Positions 1 to 9,593 of a stretch of DNA of 64,000 bases are shown in pieces; the stretch's first letter is position 1, and the number at the start of each line of letters is the position of its first letter. The notes under the pieces were generated by a model. It saw only the letters and a list, made by a program, of their open reading frames with translations, was not told the origin of the DNA and did no database searches. The position numbers and the translations under genes were made by a program. Origin of the DNA: Pseudomonas karstica (lineage in GTDB: Bacteria > Pseudomonadota > Gammaproteobacteria > Pseudomonadales > Pseudomonadaceae); contig NZ_WLYI01000012.1 of NCBI RefSeq assembly GCF_009707515.1, forward strand, positions 1-64,000, written 5' to 3'.

Positions 1-5
1 CAACG

Positions 6-926
6 ATGAAGGTTCTCAACGCTTCGTCCTGGGGTCTTTTGAAGTTACTGCTGTTGCAGGCAGTGTTTGTCCTGTCTTGGAGTTCCGGCTTTATTGGCGC
101 CAAGCTGGGTGCGCAGAGTGCGGGAGCCTTCAATCTGTTGTTCTGGCGATTTCTGCTGGTGTCGGTGTGCCTGGGGCTGTTTTTGAACGTCAGGTTGCTG
201 AGGATTTCCTGGGCGCACATTCGTCATCACGCAGTGATCGGGTTTCTGTCGCAGTTCCTGTACTTGAGTTGTGTTTACGTGGCGATCCAGAACGGTTTAC
301 CGCCGGGGATTGCCGCGATCATTGCAGCATTACAACCATTGATGACCGCTGCATTGTCAACGGGCAGTGTGGTCGAGCGCAGTGGTGGCTGGCAGTGGTT
401 GGGGTTGATGATCGGTTTTGCCGGGGTGTCGATTGTTATCGCGGGGCAGTACAGCAGCAGCGGGGCAGATGTGGGCCTGGTCATGTATTTATTGCCTATG
501 GTGTCGGCGTTGGGCCTGACCTTGGCCACCCTGTATGAGCGCCGGTCAGTTCAGGCGCAGCACAATGGCTTGACCCTGGCGCTGTTCATCCAATCGCTAT
601 TGACCTTGATCGGCTTTACCGTGGCCGTGCTATATACCGATACACTGAGCATTCCCCACGAACCCGAAGTGCTGGTCTCGATTGTCTGGCTGACGGTGTT
701 TTCCACCTTCATCGCCTACTTGAGTTTGTGGATGCTGCTGCGGGTGATGACGGCTACCGATGTGGCGTCGCTGGTCTACCTGGAACCTCCGGTGACCCTG
801 GTATGGGCAGCACTCATGTTTGGCGATGTGATTTCTGCGTCGACCTACGTGGGCATTGCAGTAGTGGTCGCCGGGTTGATCCTGGTGCGTCTGAAACGAC
901 CGACAGTTGTGTGTGCCCTGAAATAG
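6..926 (+). CDS. EamA/DMT-family transporter
   Basis: A 306-residue inner-membrane protein made almost entirely of hydrophobic segments, about ten in total, arranged as two EamA repeats (roughly residues 12-145 and 155-298). The DMT superfamily exports amino acids, metabolites or drugs; the substrate cannot be read from sequence. The ATG sits five bases from the window edge, so its ribosome-binding site and upstream partner are not visible. The length is normal for the family, so the gene looks complete. It converges on ppnN across about 190 bases in which I see no gene. Confidence 0.85.
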   Translation: MKVLNASSWGLLKLLLLQAVFVLSWSSGFIGAKLGAQSAGAFNLLFWRFLLVSVCLGLFLNVRLLRISWAHIRHHAVIGFLSQFLYLSCVYVAIQNGLPPGIAAIIAALQPLMTAALSTGSVVERSGGWQWLGLMIGFAGVSIVIAGQYSSSGADVGLVMYLLPMVSALGLTLATLYERRSVQAQHNGLTLALFIQSLLTLIGFTVAVLYTDTLSIPHEPEVLVSIVWLTVFSTFIAYLSLWMLLRVMTATDVASLVYLEPPVTLVWAALMFGDVISASTYVGIAVVVAGLILVRLKRPTVVCALK

Positions 927-1113
927 CCCCCCAGTGGCGGGCACACTGGCACGCGGCTTGGCCAGGCAATCAGTGTATTGGGCCTTTGGAACGGCCCTCA
1001 ACGTGCTGTAGCAATGACCGACCGGCGCGTAGCGCCTGGACGGCCATTGGTGTATCAGACCCGACGCATCACTGCTTTTAGAGGGGCACCCAATGTGGCG
1101 GTAGAGCGTAGAG

Positions 1114-2487
1114 TCACTGAACCACGCGATAACACGGCACATACGCCGCGCCACCCGGCAGCTTCATCCGGTGCTGTTCCACAAACGCCTTCAACAACTC
1201 ATCCAATGGTTTCATGATCGCCGGATCACCGTGAATCTCATACGGGCCATACTGCTCGATCAGCCGGATACCCTTGTCCTTGACGTTGCCCGCGACAATC
1301 CCTGAGAACGCCTGGCGCAGGTTGGCCGCCAGTTCATGGGGCGCCAGGTTGTGGTTTAGTTGCAGGCTGGCCATGTTTTCATGGGTTGGGTCGAATGGGC
1401 GCTGGAAACCTTCGTCGATTTTCAGCAGCCAGTTGAAGTGGAACGCATCGTTGCGTTCGCGGCGGAACTGCTTGACCGCCTTCAGGGCGCTGGTCATTTG
1501 TCGCGCCACTTCGGCTGGGTCGTCGATGATGATCTGGTAGTGGGCCTGGGCCGCTTCGCCCAGGGTGGCGCCGACAAAGGCGTGCAATTGGTGCAGGTAC
1601 GGCGCGGCCTGTTTTGGCCCGGTGAGGATCACCGGGAACGGCACGTCGTGGTTATCCGGATGCATCAGGATGCCCAGCAGGTACAGGAATTCTTCGGCTG
1701 TACCGGCACCGCCCGGGAAGATGATGATGCCGTGGCCGACCCGTACAAAGGCCTCCAGGCGTTTTTCGATGTCCGGCAGGATCACCAGTTCATTGACGAT
1801 CGGGTTTGGCGCTTCGGCAGCGATGATGCCCGGCTCGGTCAGGCCCAGGTAGCGACCGCCAGTGATGCGTTGCTTGGCGTGGGAAATGGTTGCACCCTTC
1901 ATCGGGCCTTTCATTACGCCGGGGCCGCAGCCGGTACACACGTCGAGGCTGCGCAGGCCCAGTTCATGGCCGACTTTCTTGGTGTATTTGTATTCTTCGG
2001 TGTTGATCGAGTGTCCGCCCCAGCACACCACGATCTTTGGCTCGACACCGGGGCGCAGGGTGCGGGCGTTGCGCAGCAAGTGGAACACGTAGTCGGTGAT
2101 GCCCTGGGAATTGCTCAGGTCGATGCGCTGGCTGTCCAGTTCGTTTTCGGTGTAGACGATATCGCGCAGGGCGCTGAACAGCATTTCCCGGGTGCTGGCG
2201 ATCATCTCGCCATCGACGAAGGCGTCGGCCGGGGCATTCAGCAGTTCCAGGCGTACGCCGCGATCCTGCTGGTGGATGCGCACTTCGAAGTCTTTATAGG
2301 CGTCGAGGATGGTCTTGGCATTGTCGATATGGGCGCCGGTGTTAAGAATGGCCAACGCGCACTGGCGGAACAAGGTGTAGGTACTGCCGGAGCCTGCTTC
2401 ACTCAGTTGCTGGACTTCACGTTGGGACAACGTTTCGAGGCTGCCTTTGGGGCTGACGGAGGCGTTGATGACTTGTCGTTGAGGCAT
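1114..2487 (-). CDS. ppnN: Pyrimidine/purine nucleotide 5'-monophosphate nucleosidase
   Basis: This 457-residue protein matches E. coli PpnN (YgdH, 454 aa) along its length. The family hydrolyses nucleoside monophosphates to free base and ribose 5-phosphate and is controlled by (p)ppGpp. The Rossmann LOG core holds the family motifs CWGGHSI (residues 155-161) and PGGAGTAEE (258-266), the phosphate-binding and catalytic loop. The N-terminal extension and the C-terminal part ending in HRMKLPGG are also present. I start at the ATG giving MPQRQVINAS; further upstream in-frame codons lack family similarity. It belongs with the purine transport genes further along in theme, not in operon. Confidence 0.92.
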   Translation of the reverse strand: MPQRQVINASVSPKGSLETLSQREVQQLSEAGSGSTYTLFRQCALAILNTGAHIDNAKTILDAYKDFEVRIHQQDRGVRLELLNAPADAFVDGEMIASTREMLFSALRDIVYTENELDSQRIDLSNSQGITDYVFHLLRNARTLRPGVEPKIVVCWGGHSINTEEYKYTKKVGHELGLRSLDVCTGCGPGVMKGPMKGATISHAKQRITGGRYLGLTEPGIIAAEAPNPIVNELVILPDIEKRLEAFVRVGHGIIIFPGGAGTAEEFLYLLGILMHPDNHDVPFPVILTGPKQAAPYLHQLHAFVGATLGEAAQAHYQIIIDDPAEVARQMTSALKAVKQFRRERNDAFHFNWLLKIDEGFQRPFDPTHENMASLQLNHNLAPHELAANLRQAFSGIVAGNVKDKGIRLIEQYGPYEIHGDPAIMKPLDELLKAFVEQHRMKLPGGAAYVPCYRVVQ

Positions 2488-2815
2488 TCTGATTCCCTGA
2501 AAGCACAACCACCGGGCTGCGTGCGGCCAGTGGCTTGATGATGAGGAGCGCCGAATACGGTCGCACAGGACAGGCATTTTCTCCGGCCGGCAGGCCGGAC
2601 GCAAACACCGTCGGGCCTCATCATGCCGCAGAACTTGCCGAATCCGCGCCCGTGCCGGAAAAATATATAGCCTTTGTCCCGTGTGGATTGGATTTTGAGA
2701 ACAGAAGATTTGCAGCTATCGTGACGCTTCGGTTTTTCGGACGTCATAGACCGGTACGATTGAAGCTGAATGGCCACCATTGGCCTTCGGCCCCTTGGAA
2801 GAGGCAGAAATTTTT
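2488..2815. other. Intergenic region between ppnN and fabV
   Basis: These 328 bases separate the divergent starts of ppnN and fabV and should hold both promoters. I find no convincing gene. An AT-rich patch (AAAAATATATAG near 2660) may belong to a promoter, but I cannot assign boxes with confidence. Confidence 0.5.
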
Positions 2816-4009
2816 ATGATCATCAAACCGAAGGTTCGTGGCTTTATCTGCGTGACCGCCCACCCAGTTGGCTGTGAAGCGAACGTCAAGGAGCAGATCG
2901 GCTACGTGACCGAGCACGGCGCCATCGAAGGCTGCCCGAAGAAGGTCCTGGTCCTTGGTGCTTCCACCGGCTACGGCCTGGCCGCGCGCATCAGTGCCGC
3001 GTTTGGCTGCGGCGCCGACACCCTGGGTGTGTTTTTTGAGAAAGAAGGCGAAGAAGGCAAACTCAGCTCTGCCGGCTGGTACAACAGCGCCGCCTTCCAC
3101 AAATTTGCCGCAGAAAAAGGCCTGTACGCCAAGAGCATCAATGGCGATGCGTTCTCCGATGAGATCAAGCGCCTGACCATCGAAACCATCAAGAAAGACC
3201 TGGGCAAGATCGACCTGGTGGTCTACAGCCTGGCAGCGCCGCGCCGTACCGACCCCCAAGGCGTGGTGCACAACTCCACCCTCAAGCCGATCGGCAAAGC
3301 CGTGACCCTGCGCGGGATCAACACCGACAAGGGCATCGTGGTCGACACTACCCTGGAACCTGCGACCCAGGAAGAGATCGACGGCACGGTCAAGGTAATG
3401 GGCGGTGAAGACTGGCAGCTGTGGATCGACGCGCTGCGTGACGCCGACGTGCTGGCCGAAGGCGCCAAGACCACCGCGTTCACTTACCTGGGCGAAAAAT
3501 TGACCCAGGACATCTACTGGAACGGTTCCATCGGCGAGGCCAAGAAGGACCTGGACACGAAAGTCCTGACCCTGCGCGACAACCTGGCTGCGCTGAAAGG
3601 CGACGCCCGTGTATCGGTGCTCAAGGCCGTGGTCACCCAGGCCAGCTCGGCGATCCCGATCATGCCGCTGTACCTGTCCCTGCTGTTCAAGGTAATGAAA
3701 GAGCAGGGCAGCCACGAAGGTTGCATCGAGCAGGTCTACGGCCTGTTCAAGGACAGCCTGTATGGCAAAGAGCCCAAGCTCGACGCCGACGGCCGCCTGC
3801 GTGCCGACCTCAAGGAGCTTGAGCCGAAGGTTCAGGACGCGGTCGCGGCGCTGTGGAATCAGGTTTGCGACGACAACGTCAACGAGATCAGCGATTTTGC
3901 CGGTTACAAGGCGGAGTTCCTGCGCCTGTTCGGTTTCGAGATCGACGGCGTGGACTACGACGCTGACGTTAATCCGACCGTGAAGATCAAGGGCCTGGTT
4001 AAGGCCTAA
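2816..4009 (+). CDS. fabV: Enoyl-ACP reductase FabV (NADH)
   Basis: FabV reduces the enoyl-ACP double bond in the last step of each fatty-acid elongation round, using NADH. It is the triclosan-insensitive type of enoyl reductase found in Pseudomonas. The 397-residue product has the family's usual length. The NADH-binding motif GASTGYG lies at residues 48-54. The diagnostic Y-X8-K active site is seen as Y234 and K243 in [11 protein letters not shown] start at the ATG giving [10 protein letters not shown], the standard FabV N-terminus; an in-frame ATG 36 bases upstream is not supported. A strong intrinsic terminator follows, so the gene is monocistronic. Confidence 0.96.
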   Translation: MIIKPKVRGFICVTAHPVGCEANVKEQIGYVTEHGAIEGCPKKVLVLGASTGYGLAARISAAFGCGADTLGVFFEKEGEEGKLSSAGWYNSAAFHKFAAEKGLYAKSINGDAFSDEIKRLTIETIKKDLGKIDLVVYSLAAPRRTDPQGVVHNSTLKPIGKAVTLRGINTDKGIVVDTTLEPATQEEIDGTVKVMGGEDWQLWIDALRDADVLAEGAKTTAFTYLGEKLTQDIYWNGSIGEAKKDLDTKVLTLRDNLAALKGDARVSVLKAVVTQASSAIPIMPLYLSLLFKVMKEQGSHEGCIEQVYGLFKDSLYGKEPKLDADGRLRADLKELEPKVQDAVAALWNQVCDDNVNEISDFAGYKAEFLRLFGFEIDGVDYDADVNPTVKIKGLVKA

Positions 4010-4025
4010 GCGCTTCGGTTAAAGA

Positions 4026-4052
4026 AAAACGGCCTTTCGGGGCCGTTTTTTA
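4026..4052 (+). terminator. Intrinsic terminator after fabV
   Basis: An AAAACGGCC / GGCCGTTTT stem with a six-base loop is followed directly by a T-run, 16 bases after the fabV stop codon. Confidence 0.9.
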
Positions 4053-4165
4053 TTGCCGGTGAAAACCCGTTCTCAGAACGGCCCTACGCGTCGTCGCGCG
4101 CCTGCAATCGGCCTGGATATGCCAAACTCCGCCTCCTGTCACATTCAAACTAACGGAGGATCTTC

Positions 4166-4789
4166 ATGACGATTCGTGCAGTAGTTTTTGATTTCGGCGG
4201 TGTCCTGTTTGATTGGAGCCCGCACCATCTCTACCGCCAATTGATTGCGGATGACCGTGAGCGTCAATGGTTCCTGGACACTATCTGCACCCAGGCCTGG
4301 AACACCGAGCAGGATGCCGGGCGCACCCTGGCCGAAGCGACCCGTACGCTGATTGCCGAACACCCGCAACATGAACCCTTGATCCAGGCATATTACGATC
4401 GTTGGCACGAAATGCTGCGCGGTCCGCTACCCGAGGGCGTGGCGATACTGGAAGCCTTGCATGAGGCAAAAATGCCGCTGTTTGGCTTGACCAATTGGTC
4501 CGCCGAGACCTTCCCCTATGCCCGCAAGCATTATCCCTTCCTGCAGTATCTGCGCGACATCGTGGTCTCCGGCGAAGTGAAGCTGATCAAGCCTGATGCC
4601 GCCATCTACCACGTCAGCCTTGGTCAGGTCCGCGCCCATTTGCCGGATATCCAACCCGCTGATGTGGTGTTTATCGATGACGTGGCTGGCAATGTCGAGG
4701 CCGCCATGGCCCTGGGGTGGCAGGGGATTCACCACGTGTCCGCCGAGCGCACCCGTGAACGGCTGCGGGAACTGGGTGTGAGCTTCTAG
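4166..4789 (+). CDS. HAD-superfamily hydrolase (HAD-IA, YihX-like)
   Basis: A 207-residue soluble phosphatase of the haloacid dehalogenase superfamily. The nucleophile motif is VVFDFGG with Asp9; the usual second Asp two residues on is Gly, as in E. coli YihX-type members. Motif II is LTNWS, followed by a Lys region (VKLIKPDAAIY) and the metal-binding FIDDVAGNVEAA near residue 170. YihX acts on alpha-glucose 1-phosphate, but the substrate here is not shown by the sequence. A GGAGGA ribosome-binding site lies seven bases before the ATG. The stop codon overlaps the stop of the convergent LysR gene by four bases. Confidence 0.88.
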   Translation: MTIRAVVFDFGGVLFDWSPHHLYRQLIADDRERQWFLDTICTQAWNTEQDAGRTLAEATRTLIAEHPQHEPLIQAYYDRWHEMLRGPLPEGVAILEALHEAKMPLFGLTNWSAETFPYARKHYPFLQYLRDIVVSGEVKLIKPDAAIYHVSLGQVRAHLPDIQPADVVFIDDVAGNVEAAMALGWQGIHHVSAERTRERLRELGVSF

Positions 4790-5691
4790 CGCGCCCAATG
4801 TTCCAGTACAAAGTCGACGAAAGCTCGCAGCTTGGGTAGGCGATAGCGGTCTTGGGCATACAACAGGTGCATGGACCGGTAAGGCGGTTGATAGCCTGGC
4901 AGCAATGCAACCAGTTTGCCGGCGCGCAGGTCGGGACCCACCAGGGCATCGGGCAGCATGACGATGCCCATGCCTTCTACGGCCGCACGGTGCAAGGCTT
5001 GGGAGCTATTGATGGTCATGGGGCCAGACACCGCGATTTCGACTTCTCCCTCGGGCCCTCGCAAACGCCATTGCTTACCGGCGTTGCGCCAGTCGTCGGT
5101 TGAGGGATAAGCGAACGCCAGGCAATCGTGCTGTTGCAGGTCGGCGGGAGCGTGCGGTGTGCCCCGGCGGGTCAGGTAATCCGGGGAAGCGCACAAGGTC
5201 ATCGTGTAGTTTTGCAAAGGCCGGGCGATCAGGCTGGAAGGGTGTAGCTCGCCGAGCCGGATGGCCACATCGAACCCACTGTCGATCAGGTCAACCGACT
5301 GATTACTCAGCATCACATCCAACTGAATCTGCGGGTGGCGCCGGGAAAACTCGCTCAGCGCCGGAGCCAGGCGCTCGGCGCCGAACGCTGGCGGAGCGGT
5401 GATCCGCAACAGGCCCTTTGGGGCTTCGCTGTGGACTTGCTCGGCCAATTGTTCGGAACCGGCCACCAGCCCCAGCACTTCCAGGCAGCGCTGGTAATAA
5501 AGGCTGCCGAACTCGGTCAGGCTCTGTTTGCGGGTGGTGCGTTTGAGCAGGCTGACCCCCAGTCGCTGTTCAAGGGCGCGCAAGTGATTACCGACCATGG
5601 TGGTAGACATCCCGCAGGACTGCGCCGCCGCCGTCATGCTGCCAGCGTCCACCACCTTTACATACACGGTCATCGCCTGGAACAGGTCCAT
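4786..5691 (-). CDS. LysR-family transcriptional regulator
   Basis: A 301-residue LysR regulator. The N-terminal winged helix-turn-helix (residues 1-60, with TAAAQSCGMSTTMVGNHLRALE) is followed by a periplasmic-binding-like effector domain. The ATG giving MDLFQAMTVYV is used; a TTG two codons earlier is possible. It diverges from the ArgD-like aminotransferase gene across about 100 bases, the usual LysR arrangement, so that gene is its likeliest target. The signal molecule is not identifiable. Confidence 0.9.
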   Translation of the reverse strand: MDLFQAMTVYVKVVDAGSMTAAAQSCGMSTTMVGNHLRALEQRLGVSLLKRTTRKQSLTEFGSLYYQRCLEVLGLVAGSEQLAEQVHSEAPKGLLRITAPPAFGAERLAPALSEFSRRHPQIQLDVMLSNQSVDLIDSGFDVAIRLGELHPSSLIARPLQNYTMTLCASPDYLTRRGTPHAPADLQQHDCLAFAYPSTDDWRNAGKQWRLRGPEGEVEIAVSGPMTINSSQALHRAAVEGMGIVMLPDALVGPDLRAGKLVALLPGYQPPYRSMHLLYAQDRYRLPKLRAFVDFVLEHWAR

Positions 5692-5794
5692 TATCAAGCC
5701 TTGATTTAAAGTTATTGCAGTTTTGAGCAGTTTATCCAGCTTGGGTGGCTAACGATACTGTTGCTATCACTACGATGCCCTGGAGCCTGACACC

Positions 5795-6961
5795 ATGACC
5801 GCCGCCTGCCTGATGAGCACTTATCAACCTTTGGCCTTGAGTTTTACCCGCGGCTTGGGCACACGCTTGTGGGACCGGCAGGGCCGTGAGTACCTGGACG
5901 CCGTGGCCGGTGTGGCGGTGACCAACGTGGGTCACTCCCATCCGCGCCTGGTGACGGCGATCAGCGAGCAGGCAGGATTGCTGCTGCACACATCCAACCT
6001 GTACAGCATTGACTGGCAACAGCGGCTGGCCCAGCGCTTGACCCAACTATCAGGGCTGGACCAGGTGTTTTTCAATAACTCTGGCGCCGAGGCCAATGAG
6101 ACAGCGCTGAAACTGGCGCGGTTGCACGGCTGGAAAAAGGGCATTGGGGAGCCACTGGTCGTGGTCATGGAAAACGCCTTTCATGGCCGCACCCTGGGCA
6201 CGATGTCCGCCAGCGATGGGCCATCGGTTCGCCTGGGTTTCCAACGCTTGCCGGGAGACTTCATCAAGGTCGGTTTCGGTGACCTGAAGGCGTTGGACGC
6301 AGTGACCCGGGAGTTTGGCGCGCGTATTGTCGCGGTGCTGCTGGAACCGATCCAGGGCGAAAGCGGCGTGCAGCCTGCACCGCCTGGCTACCTGAAAGCT
6401 TTGCGCGATCACTGCACACGGAACGGCTGGCTGTTGATGCTGGATGAGATCCAGACCGGGATTGGCCGTACCGGTCGCTGGTTTGCCTTCCAGCATGAAG
6501 GGATCGTGCCGGATGTCATGACCCTGGCCAAAGGCCTGGGCAACGGTATCCCGATTGGCGCATGCCTGGCGCGGGCCGCCGTGGCCAAGCTGTTCACGCC
6601 GGGCAGCCATGGCAGCACCTTTGGTGGCAACCCGCTGGCCTGCCGTGTGGGGTGTACGGTGCTGGATATTATTGAGGAGCAAGGGTTGCTGGAGAATGCG
6701 ACGCAACAGGGTGAGCGGCTGTTGGCGCGTTTGCGGGTGGAGTTGAACGAGCATCCGCAGGTGCTGGCGATACGGGGACAGGGCCTGATGATCGGGATCG
6801 AGTTGGCCGTGCCTCAACGGAACCTGGTACAGCGTGCGGCGCAGGAGCATGGTCTGCTGATCAACGTTACGCGGGGCAAGATCATTCGCTTGTTGCCACC
6901 GTTGACGATTGATAGCAAGGAGGTGGAGATGATCGTGCGAGCCATTGCCCACTTGCTGTAG
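5795..6961 (+). CDS. Acetylornithine aminotransferase-like class III PLP enzyme
   Basis: A 388-residue class III aminotransferase of the ArgD/AstC group, which moves an amino group between an omega-amino acid such as N-acetylornithine and 2-oxoglutarate. Visible signatures are NNSGAEANE (residues 94-102), the cofactor-contacting DEIQTG (217-222), and the Schiff-base lysine K246 in TLAKGLGNG. The length is normal for the family. It is not next to other arginine genes and is divergent from a LysR gene, so it may be a second copy used in catabolism rather than the biosynthetic argD. Its TAG stop lies inside the first bases of the downstream repeat. Confidence 0.85.
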   Translation: MTAACLMSTYQPLALSFTRGLGTRLWDRQGREYLDAVAGVAVTNVGHSHPRLVTAISEQAGLLLHTSNLYSIDWQQRLAQRLTQLSGLDQVFFNNSGAEANETALKLARLHGWKKGIGEPLVVVMENAFHGRTLGTMSASDGPSVRLGFQRLPGDFIKVGFGDLKALDAVTREFGARIVAVLLEPIQGESGVQPAPPGYLKALRDHCTRNGWLLMLDEIQTGIGRTGRWFAFQHEGIVPDVMTLAKGLGNGIPIGACLARAAVAKLFTPGSHGSTFGGNPLACRVGCTVLDIIEEQGLLENATQQGERLLARLRVELNEHPQVLAIRGQGLMIGIELAVPQRNLVQRAAQEHGLLINVTRGKIIRLLPPLTIDSKEVEMIVRAIAHLL

Positions 6962-7066
6962 CCGCTGCCGAGGCACGAGGCTGCGATAAGGGCCGCAGGA
7001 CCTTCGGCCATTTCAAAACCCAGACGACTGCTACGCAGCCGATCGCAGGCTGCGCCAGCGGCTACA
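6957..7066 (+). repeat. Pseudomonas palindromic repeat, unit 1
   Basis: This unit of about 110 bases begins TGTAGCCGCTG and ends with its inverse CAGCGGCTACA. A second copy lies at 7087-7196, and related copies in the opposite orientation lie at 52,070-52,352. The first TAG of the unit is the stop codon of the aminotransferase. Confidence 0.85.
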
Positions 7067-7086
7067 GGCGATCGGTGATCGGCTTT

Positions 7087-7196
7087 TGTAGCCGCTGCCG
7101 AGGCACGAGGCTGCGATAAGGGCCGCAGGACCTTCGGCCATTTCAAACCCCAGACGACTGCTGCGCAGCCGATCGCAGGCTGCGCCAGCGGCTACA
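7087..7196 (+). repeat. Pseudomonas palindromic repeat, unit 2
   Basis: This is a near-identical copy of the unit at 6957-7066, repeated at a spacing of 130 bases. Its inverted end (CAGCGGCTACA) supplies the TAG stop codon, read on the minus strand, of punR. Confidence 0.85.
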
Positions 7197-8100
7197 CTCC
7201 ATTCAGCCATTCCTGATTCATCGTTTCGGTGTCCCCCAGGTAATCCAGCAACCAGGTCATGGCCGGAGACAGTTTGTTCTGCGACCAGGCCACGCAGGAT
7301 GGGCTGGCGGGGAAGGGCCGGGACAATTGCAGGGCAACCAGCTCACCGCACTCGATCCACGGCAACACCTGGTGCGCCGGCGCCATGCCGACGCACAGGC
7401 CGTCCCGCAGGCAATCGATGGCGGATGCCCAATGAGGCACGACCAGGCGCCGCTGGTTATCCAGGGTCCAGGTGTCGCGCTTGGGCAGGTTGCGGGAGGT
7501 GTCAGTCATGCACAGGGACGCGAAGGGCCGCAGTTGATCGTCACTGAGCAAGCCTTCCTGCGCGGCCAGTGGGTGGCGGGCGCTGACCACGCACAGCCAA
7601 TTCAACAGCCCCATGTCGCGGAAGGTGAAGCGGCTGGCTACCGGTACTGCGCTGGTGGCGCCGATCACGATATCGGTGCGTTCGTCCGCCAGGGCGTCCC
7701 ATACACCGTTGTACACCTCGTACTCCAGCAGCAATTCCACTTCAGGGAACTGACGGTAGAAATCCAGCACCAATTGCCGGCAGCGTTGCGGTTTGACGAT
7801 GGAGTCCACTGCCACCTTCAACTGACCGCTCCAGCCATTGGCCACCTGTTGGCACAGGCGACGAGTGCCGAGCATTGTTTTCATCACCCCGCGAGCTTCT
7901 TCGATAAACAACTTGCCGGCTGGCGTCAGTTCCACGTCACGATGACGACGGACAAACAACGGCACTGCCAACCACTCCTCGATTTGTCGAACCGTGTAGC
8001 TGATGGCCGAAGGCACGCGGTGCAGCTCTTGGGCGGCAGCGCTGAAGCTGCCGTGGCGAGCTACCGCGTCGACTACATCCAAGGAGTATTCAGACCACAT
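7192..8100 (-). CDS. punR: LysR regulator PunR (purine nucleoside transport)
   Basis: The 302-residue product closely follows E. coli PunR (YdhB), from MWSEYSLDVVDAVARHGSF through LHRVPSAISYTVRQIEEW and the effector domain to WLLDYLGDTETMNQEWL. In E. coli, PunR activates punC in response to purine nucleosides such as adenosine and inosine. I start at the ATG giving MWSEYSL, which matches the E. coli start; an ATG five codons upstream is possible. The divergent punC gene 122 bases away supports the assignment. Confidence 0.88.
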   Translation of the reverse strand: MWSEYSLDVVDAVARHGSFSAAAQELHRVPSAISYTVRQIEEWLAVPLFVRRHRDVELTPAGKLFIEEARGVMKTMLGTRRLCQQVANGWSGQLKVAVDSIVKPQRCRQLVLDFYRQFPEVELLLEYEVYNGVWDALADERTDIVIGATSAVPVASRFTFRDMGLLNWLCVVSARHPLAAQEGLLSDDQLRPFASLCMTDTSRNLPKRDTWTLDNQRRLVVPHWASAIDCLRDGLCVGMAPAHQVLPWIECGELVALQLSRPFPASPSCVAWSQNKLSPAMTWLLDYLGDTETMNQEWLNGV

Positions 8101-8222
8101 GTCGGCTGCCTTCAAAAAATTTGATGAGAGTCTCCAATTATTATCACTTCACAGGAGAATTGTCAGCTTCATACTAGGTGTCAGTCAGCAAATAGTTTGA
8201 TGGCAGATTCAGTAAGGCTTCA

Positions 8223-9416
8223 ATGAAAAATTCTTTTGGTTTCACCTGGTACCTGGCTGGGCTGAGCATGCTCGGTTATCTGGCCATGGATATGTACTTA
8301 CCGGCGTTTGGCGCCATGGGCCAGCAATTGCAGATTTCGGCCGGTGCCGTGGGCGCCAGCTTGAGTATTTTCCTCGCCGGCTTTGCCGTCGGGCAGTTGT
8401 TGTGGGGGCCGTTGTCCGATCGGCTGGGACGCAAGCCGATCCTGCTCACCGGTTTGAGCCTTTTTGTGCTGGGTTGCCTGGGGATGTTCTGGGTCGAGAC
8501 GGCGCCCCAATTGTTGGCGTTGCGGTTTATCCAGGCGATTGGCGTGTGCTCTGCTGCCGTCAGTTGGCAAGCTCTGGTGATCGATCGGTATCCGGCGAAC
8601 AAGGCCCATCGGGTATTTGCCAGCATCATGCCGTTGATGTCCCTGTCTCCGGCCCTGGCGCCATTGCTGGGGGCTTTGGTGTTGAATCACTGGAGCTGGC
8701 AAGCGATCTTCGGTGTGTTGTTGGGGGTTTCGCTGTTGCTGTTGCTACCGACCTTTTTCCTCAAGCCCGCACCTAAACGTTTGGTCACTGATGCTGAACC
8801 TTCCCGGCTCGGTTACGGGCAGTTGCTCAAGTCGCGGGTATTCACCGGTAACGTAATGATCTTTGCCGCGTGTTCGGCCAGTTTCTTCGCTTGGCTGACT
8901 GCTTCGCCCTTTATCCTCGGCGATATGGGCTACAGCCCTAATGACATTGGCCTGAGCTATGTACTGCCGACGCTGGCCTTCCTGATAGGCGGCTACAGTT
9001 GCCGCAGTGCCTTGCAGCGTTTGCAGGGCAAGACCCTGTTGCCGTGGTTGCTGGTGGCGTATTGCATCAGCATGGTGGCGTTGTACCTTGTGGCCACCTT
9101 GACCGTGCCGACCCTCACCACCTTGCTGATTCCGTTCTGCCTGATGGCGTTGGTCAATGGCGCCAGCTACCCGATCGTGGTGGCGAATGCGCTGATGCCC
9201 TTTGCGGAAAACTCCGGCAAGGCTGCAGCACTGCAAAACACCTTGCAACTGGGGTTGTGCTTTCTCAGCAGCCTGCTGGTGTCGTCGATGATCGATCAGC
9301 CGCTGCTGATCACCGTGATCGTGATGCTCGCGACCGCGCCGTTGGCGGTGTTGGGTTACTGGTTGGCACGGACGAAGGCTGATGATTCCACTGCCGGCTT
9401 GGTCCGTACCCCTTAA
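8223..9416 (+). CDS. punC: Purine nucleoside transporter PunC (MFS)
   Basis: A 397-residue, 12-helix major facilitator protein of the DHA1 (Bcr/CflA-like) family. It carries the loop 2-3 signature [11 protein letters not shown] and the early MYLPAFGAM motif. Its length and its divergent pairing with punR identify it as PunC (E. coli YdhC, 403 aa), an importer of purine nucleosides. An alternative reading as a general drug-efflux MFS cannot be excluded from sequence, but the punR partner argues against it. The shared 8101-8222 region should carry the PunR site. Confidence 0.85.
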   Translation: MKNSFGFTWYLAGLSMLGYLAMDMYLPAFGAMGQQLQISAGAVGASLSIFLAGFAVGQLLWGPLSDRLGRKPILLTGLSLFVLGCLGMFWVETAPQLLALRFIQAIGVCSAAVSWQALVIDRYPANKAHRVFASIMPLMSLSPALAPLLGALVLNHWSWQAIFGVLLGVSLLLLLPTFFLKPAPKRLVTDAEPSRLGYGQLLKSRVFTGNVMIFAACSASFFAWLTASPFILGDMGYSPNDIGLSYVLPTLAFLIGGYSCRSALQRLQGKTLLPWLLVAYCISMVALYLVATLTVPTLTTLLIPFCLMALVNGASYPIVVANALMPFAENSGKAAALQNTLQLGLCFLSSLLVSSMIDQPLLITVIVMLATAPLAVLGYWLARTKADDSTAGLVRTP

Positions 9417-9516
9417 AGCGTCACGTCCATATTCACCGTCGGTGCCCATGTTCCTTGGCTCATGGCGGCCAGATCGTTGTTTTTGTAACGCCGACGGAGG
9501 GGTCTTGTTCGATTGA

Positions 9517-9526
9517 TTGTATACAA
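9517..9526. promoter_or_regulatory. TTGTATACAA palindrome, candidate GntR-type operator
   Basis: This perfect 10-bp palindrome lies 68 bases before the NCS2 permease start. A partial copy (TTGCATACAG) lies about 25 bases downstream. GntR/FCD regulators commonly bind TTGTATACAA-like sites. No GntR gene is in the window, so the assignment rests only on the motif. Confidence 0.4.
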
Positions 9527-9593
9527 CTCTATGGACATATAGTCTTGGTATTGCATACAGTGAGCGCACAACAAAAACAGAGACCCCCTCACC

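Noticed and set aside
9413..9480. Minus-strand ending [20 protein letters not shown] after punC
   Set aside because: It looks like the tail of a real protein, but I could not extend it upstream or name a family. It may be a remnant, and I do not annotate it.
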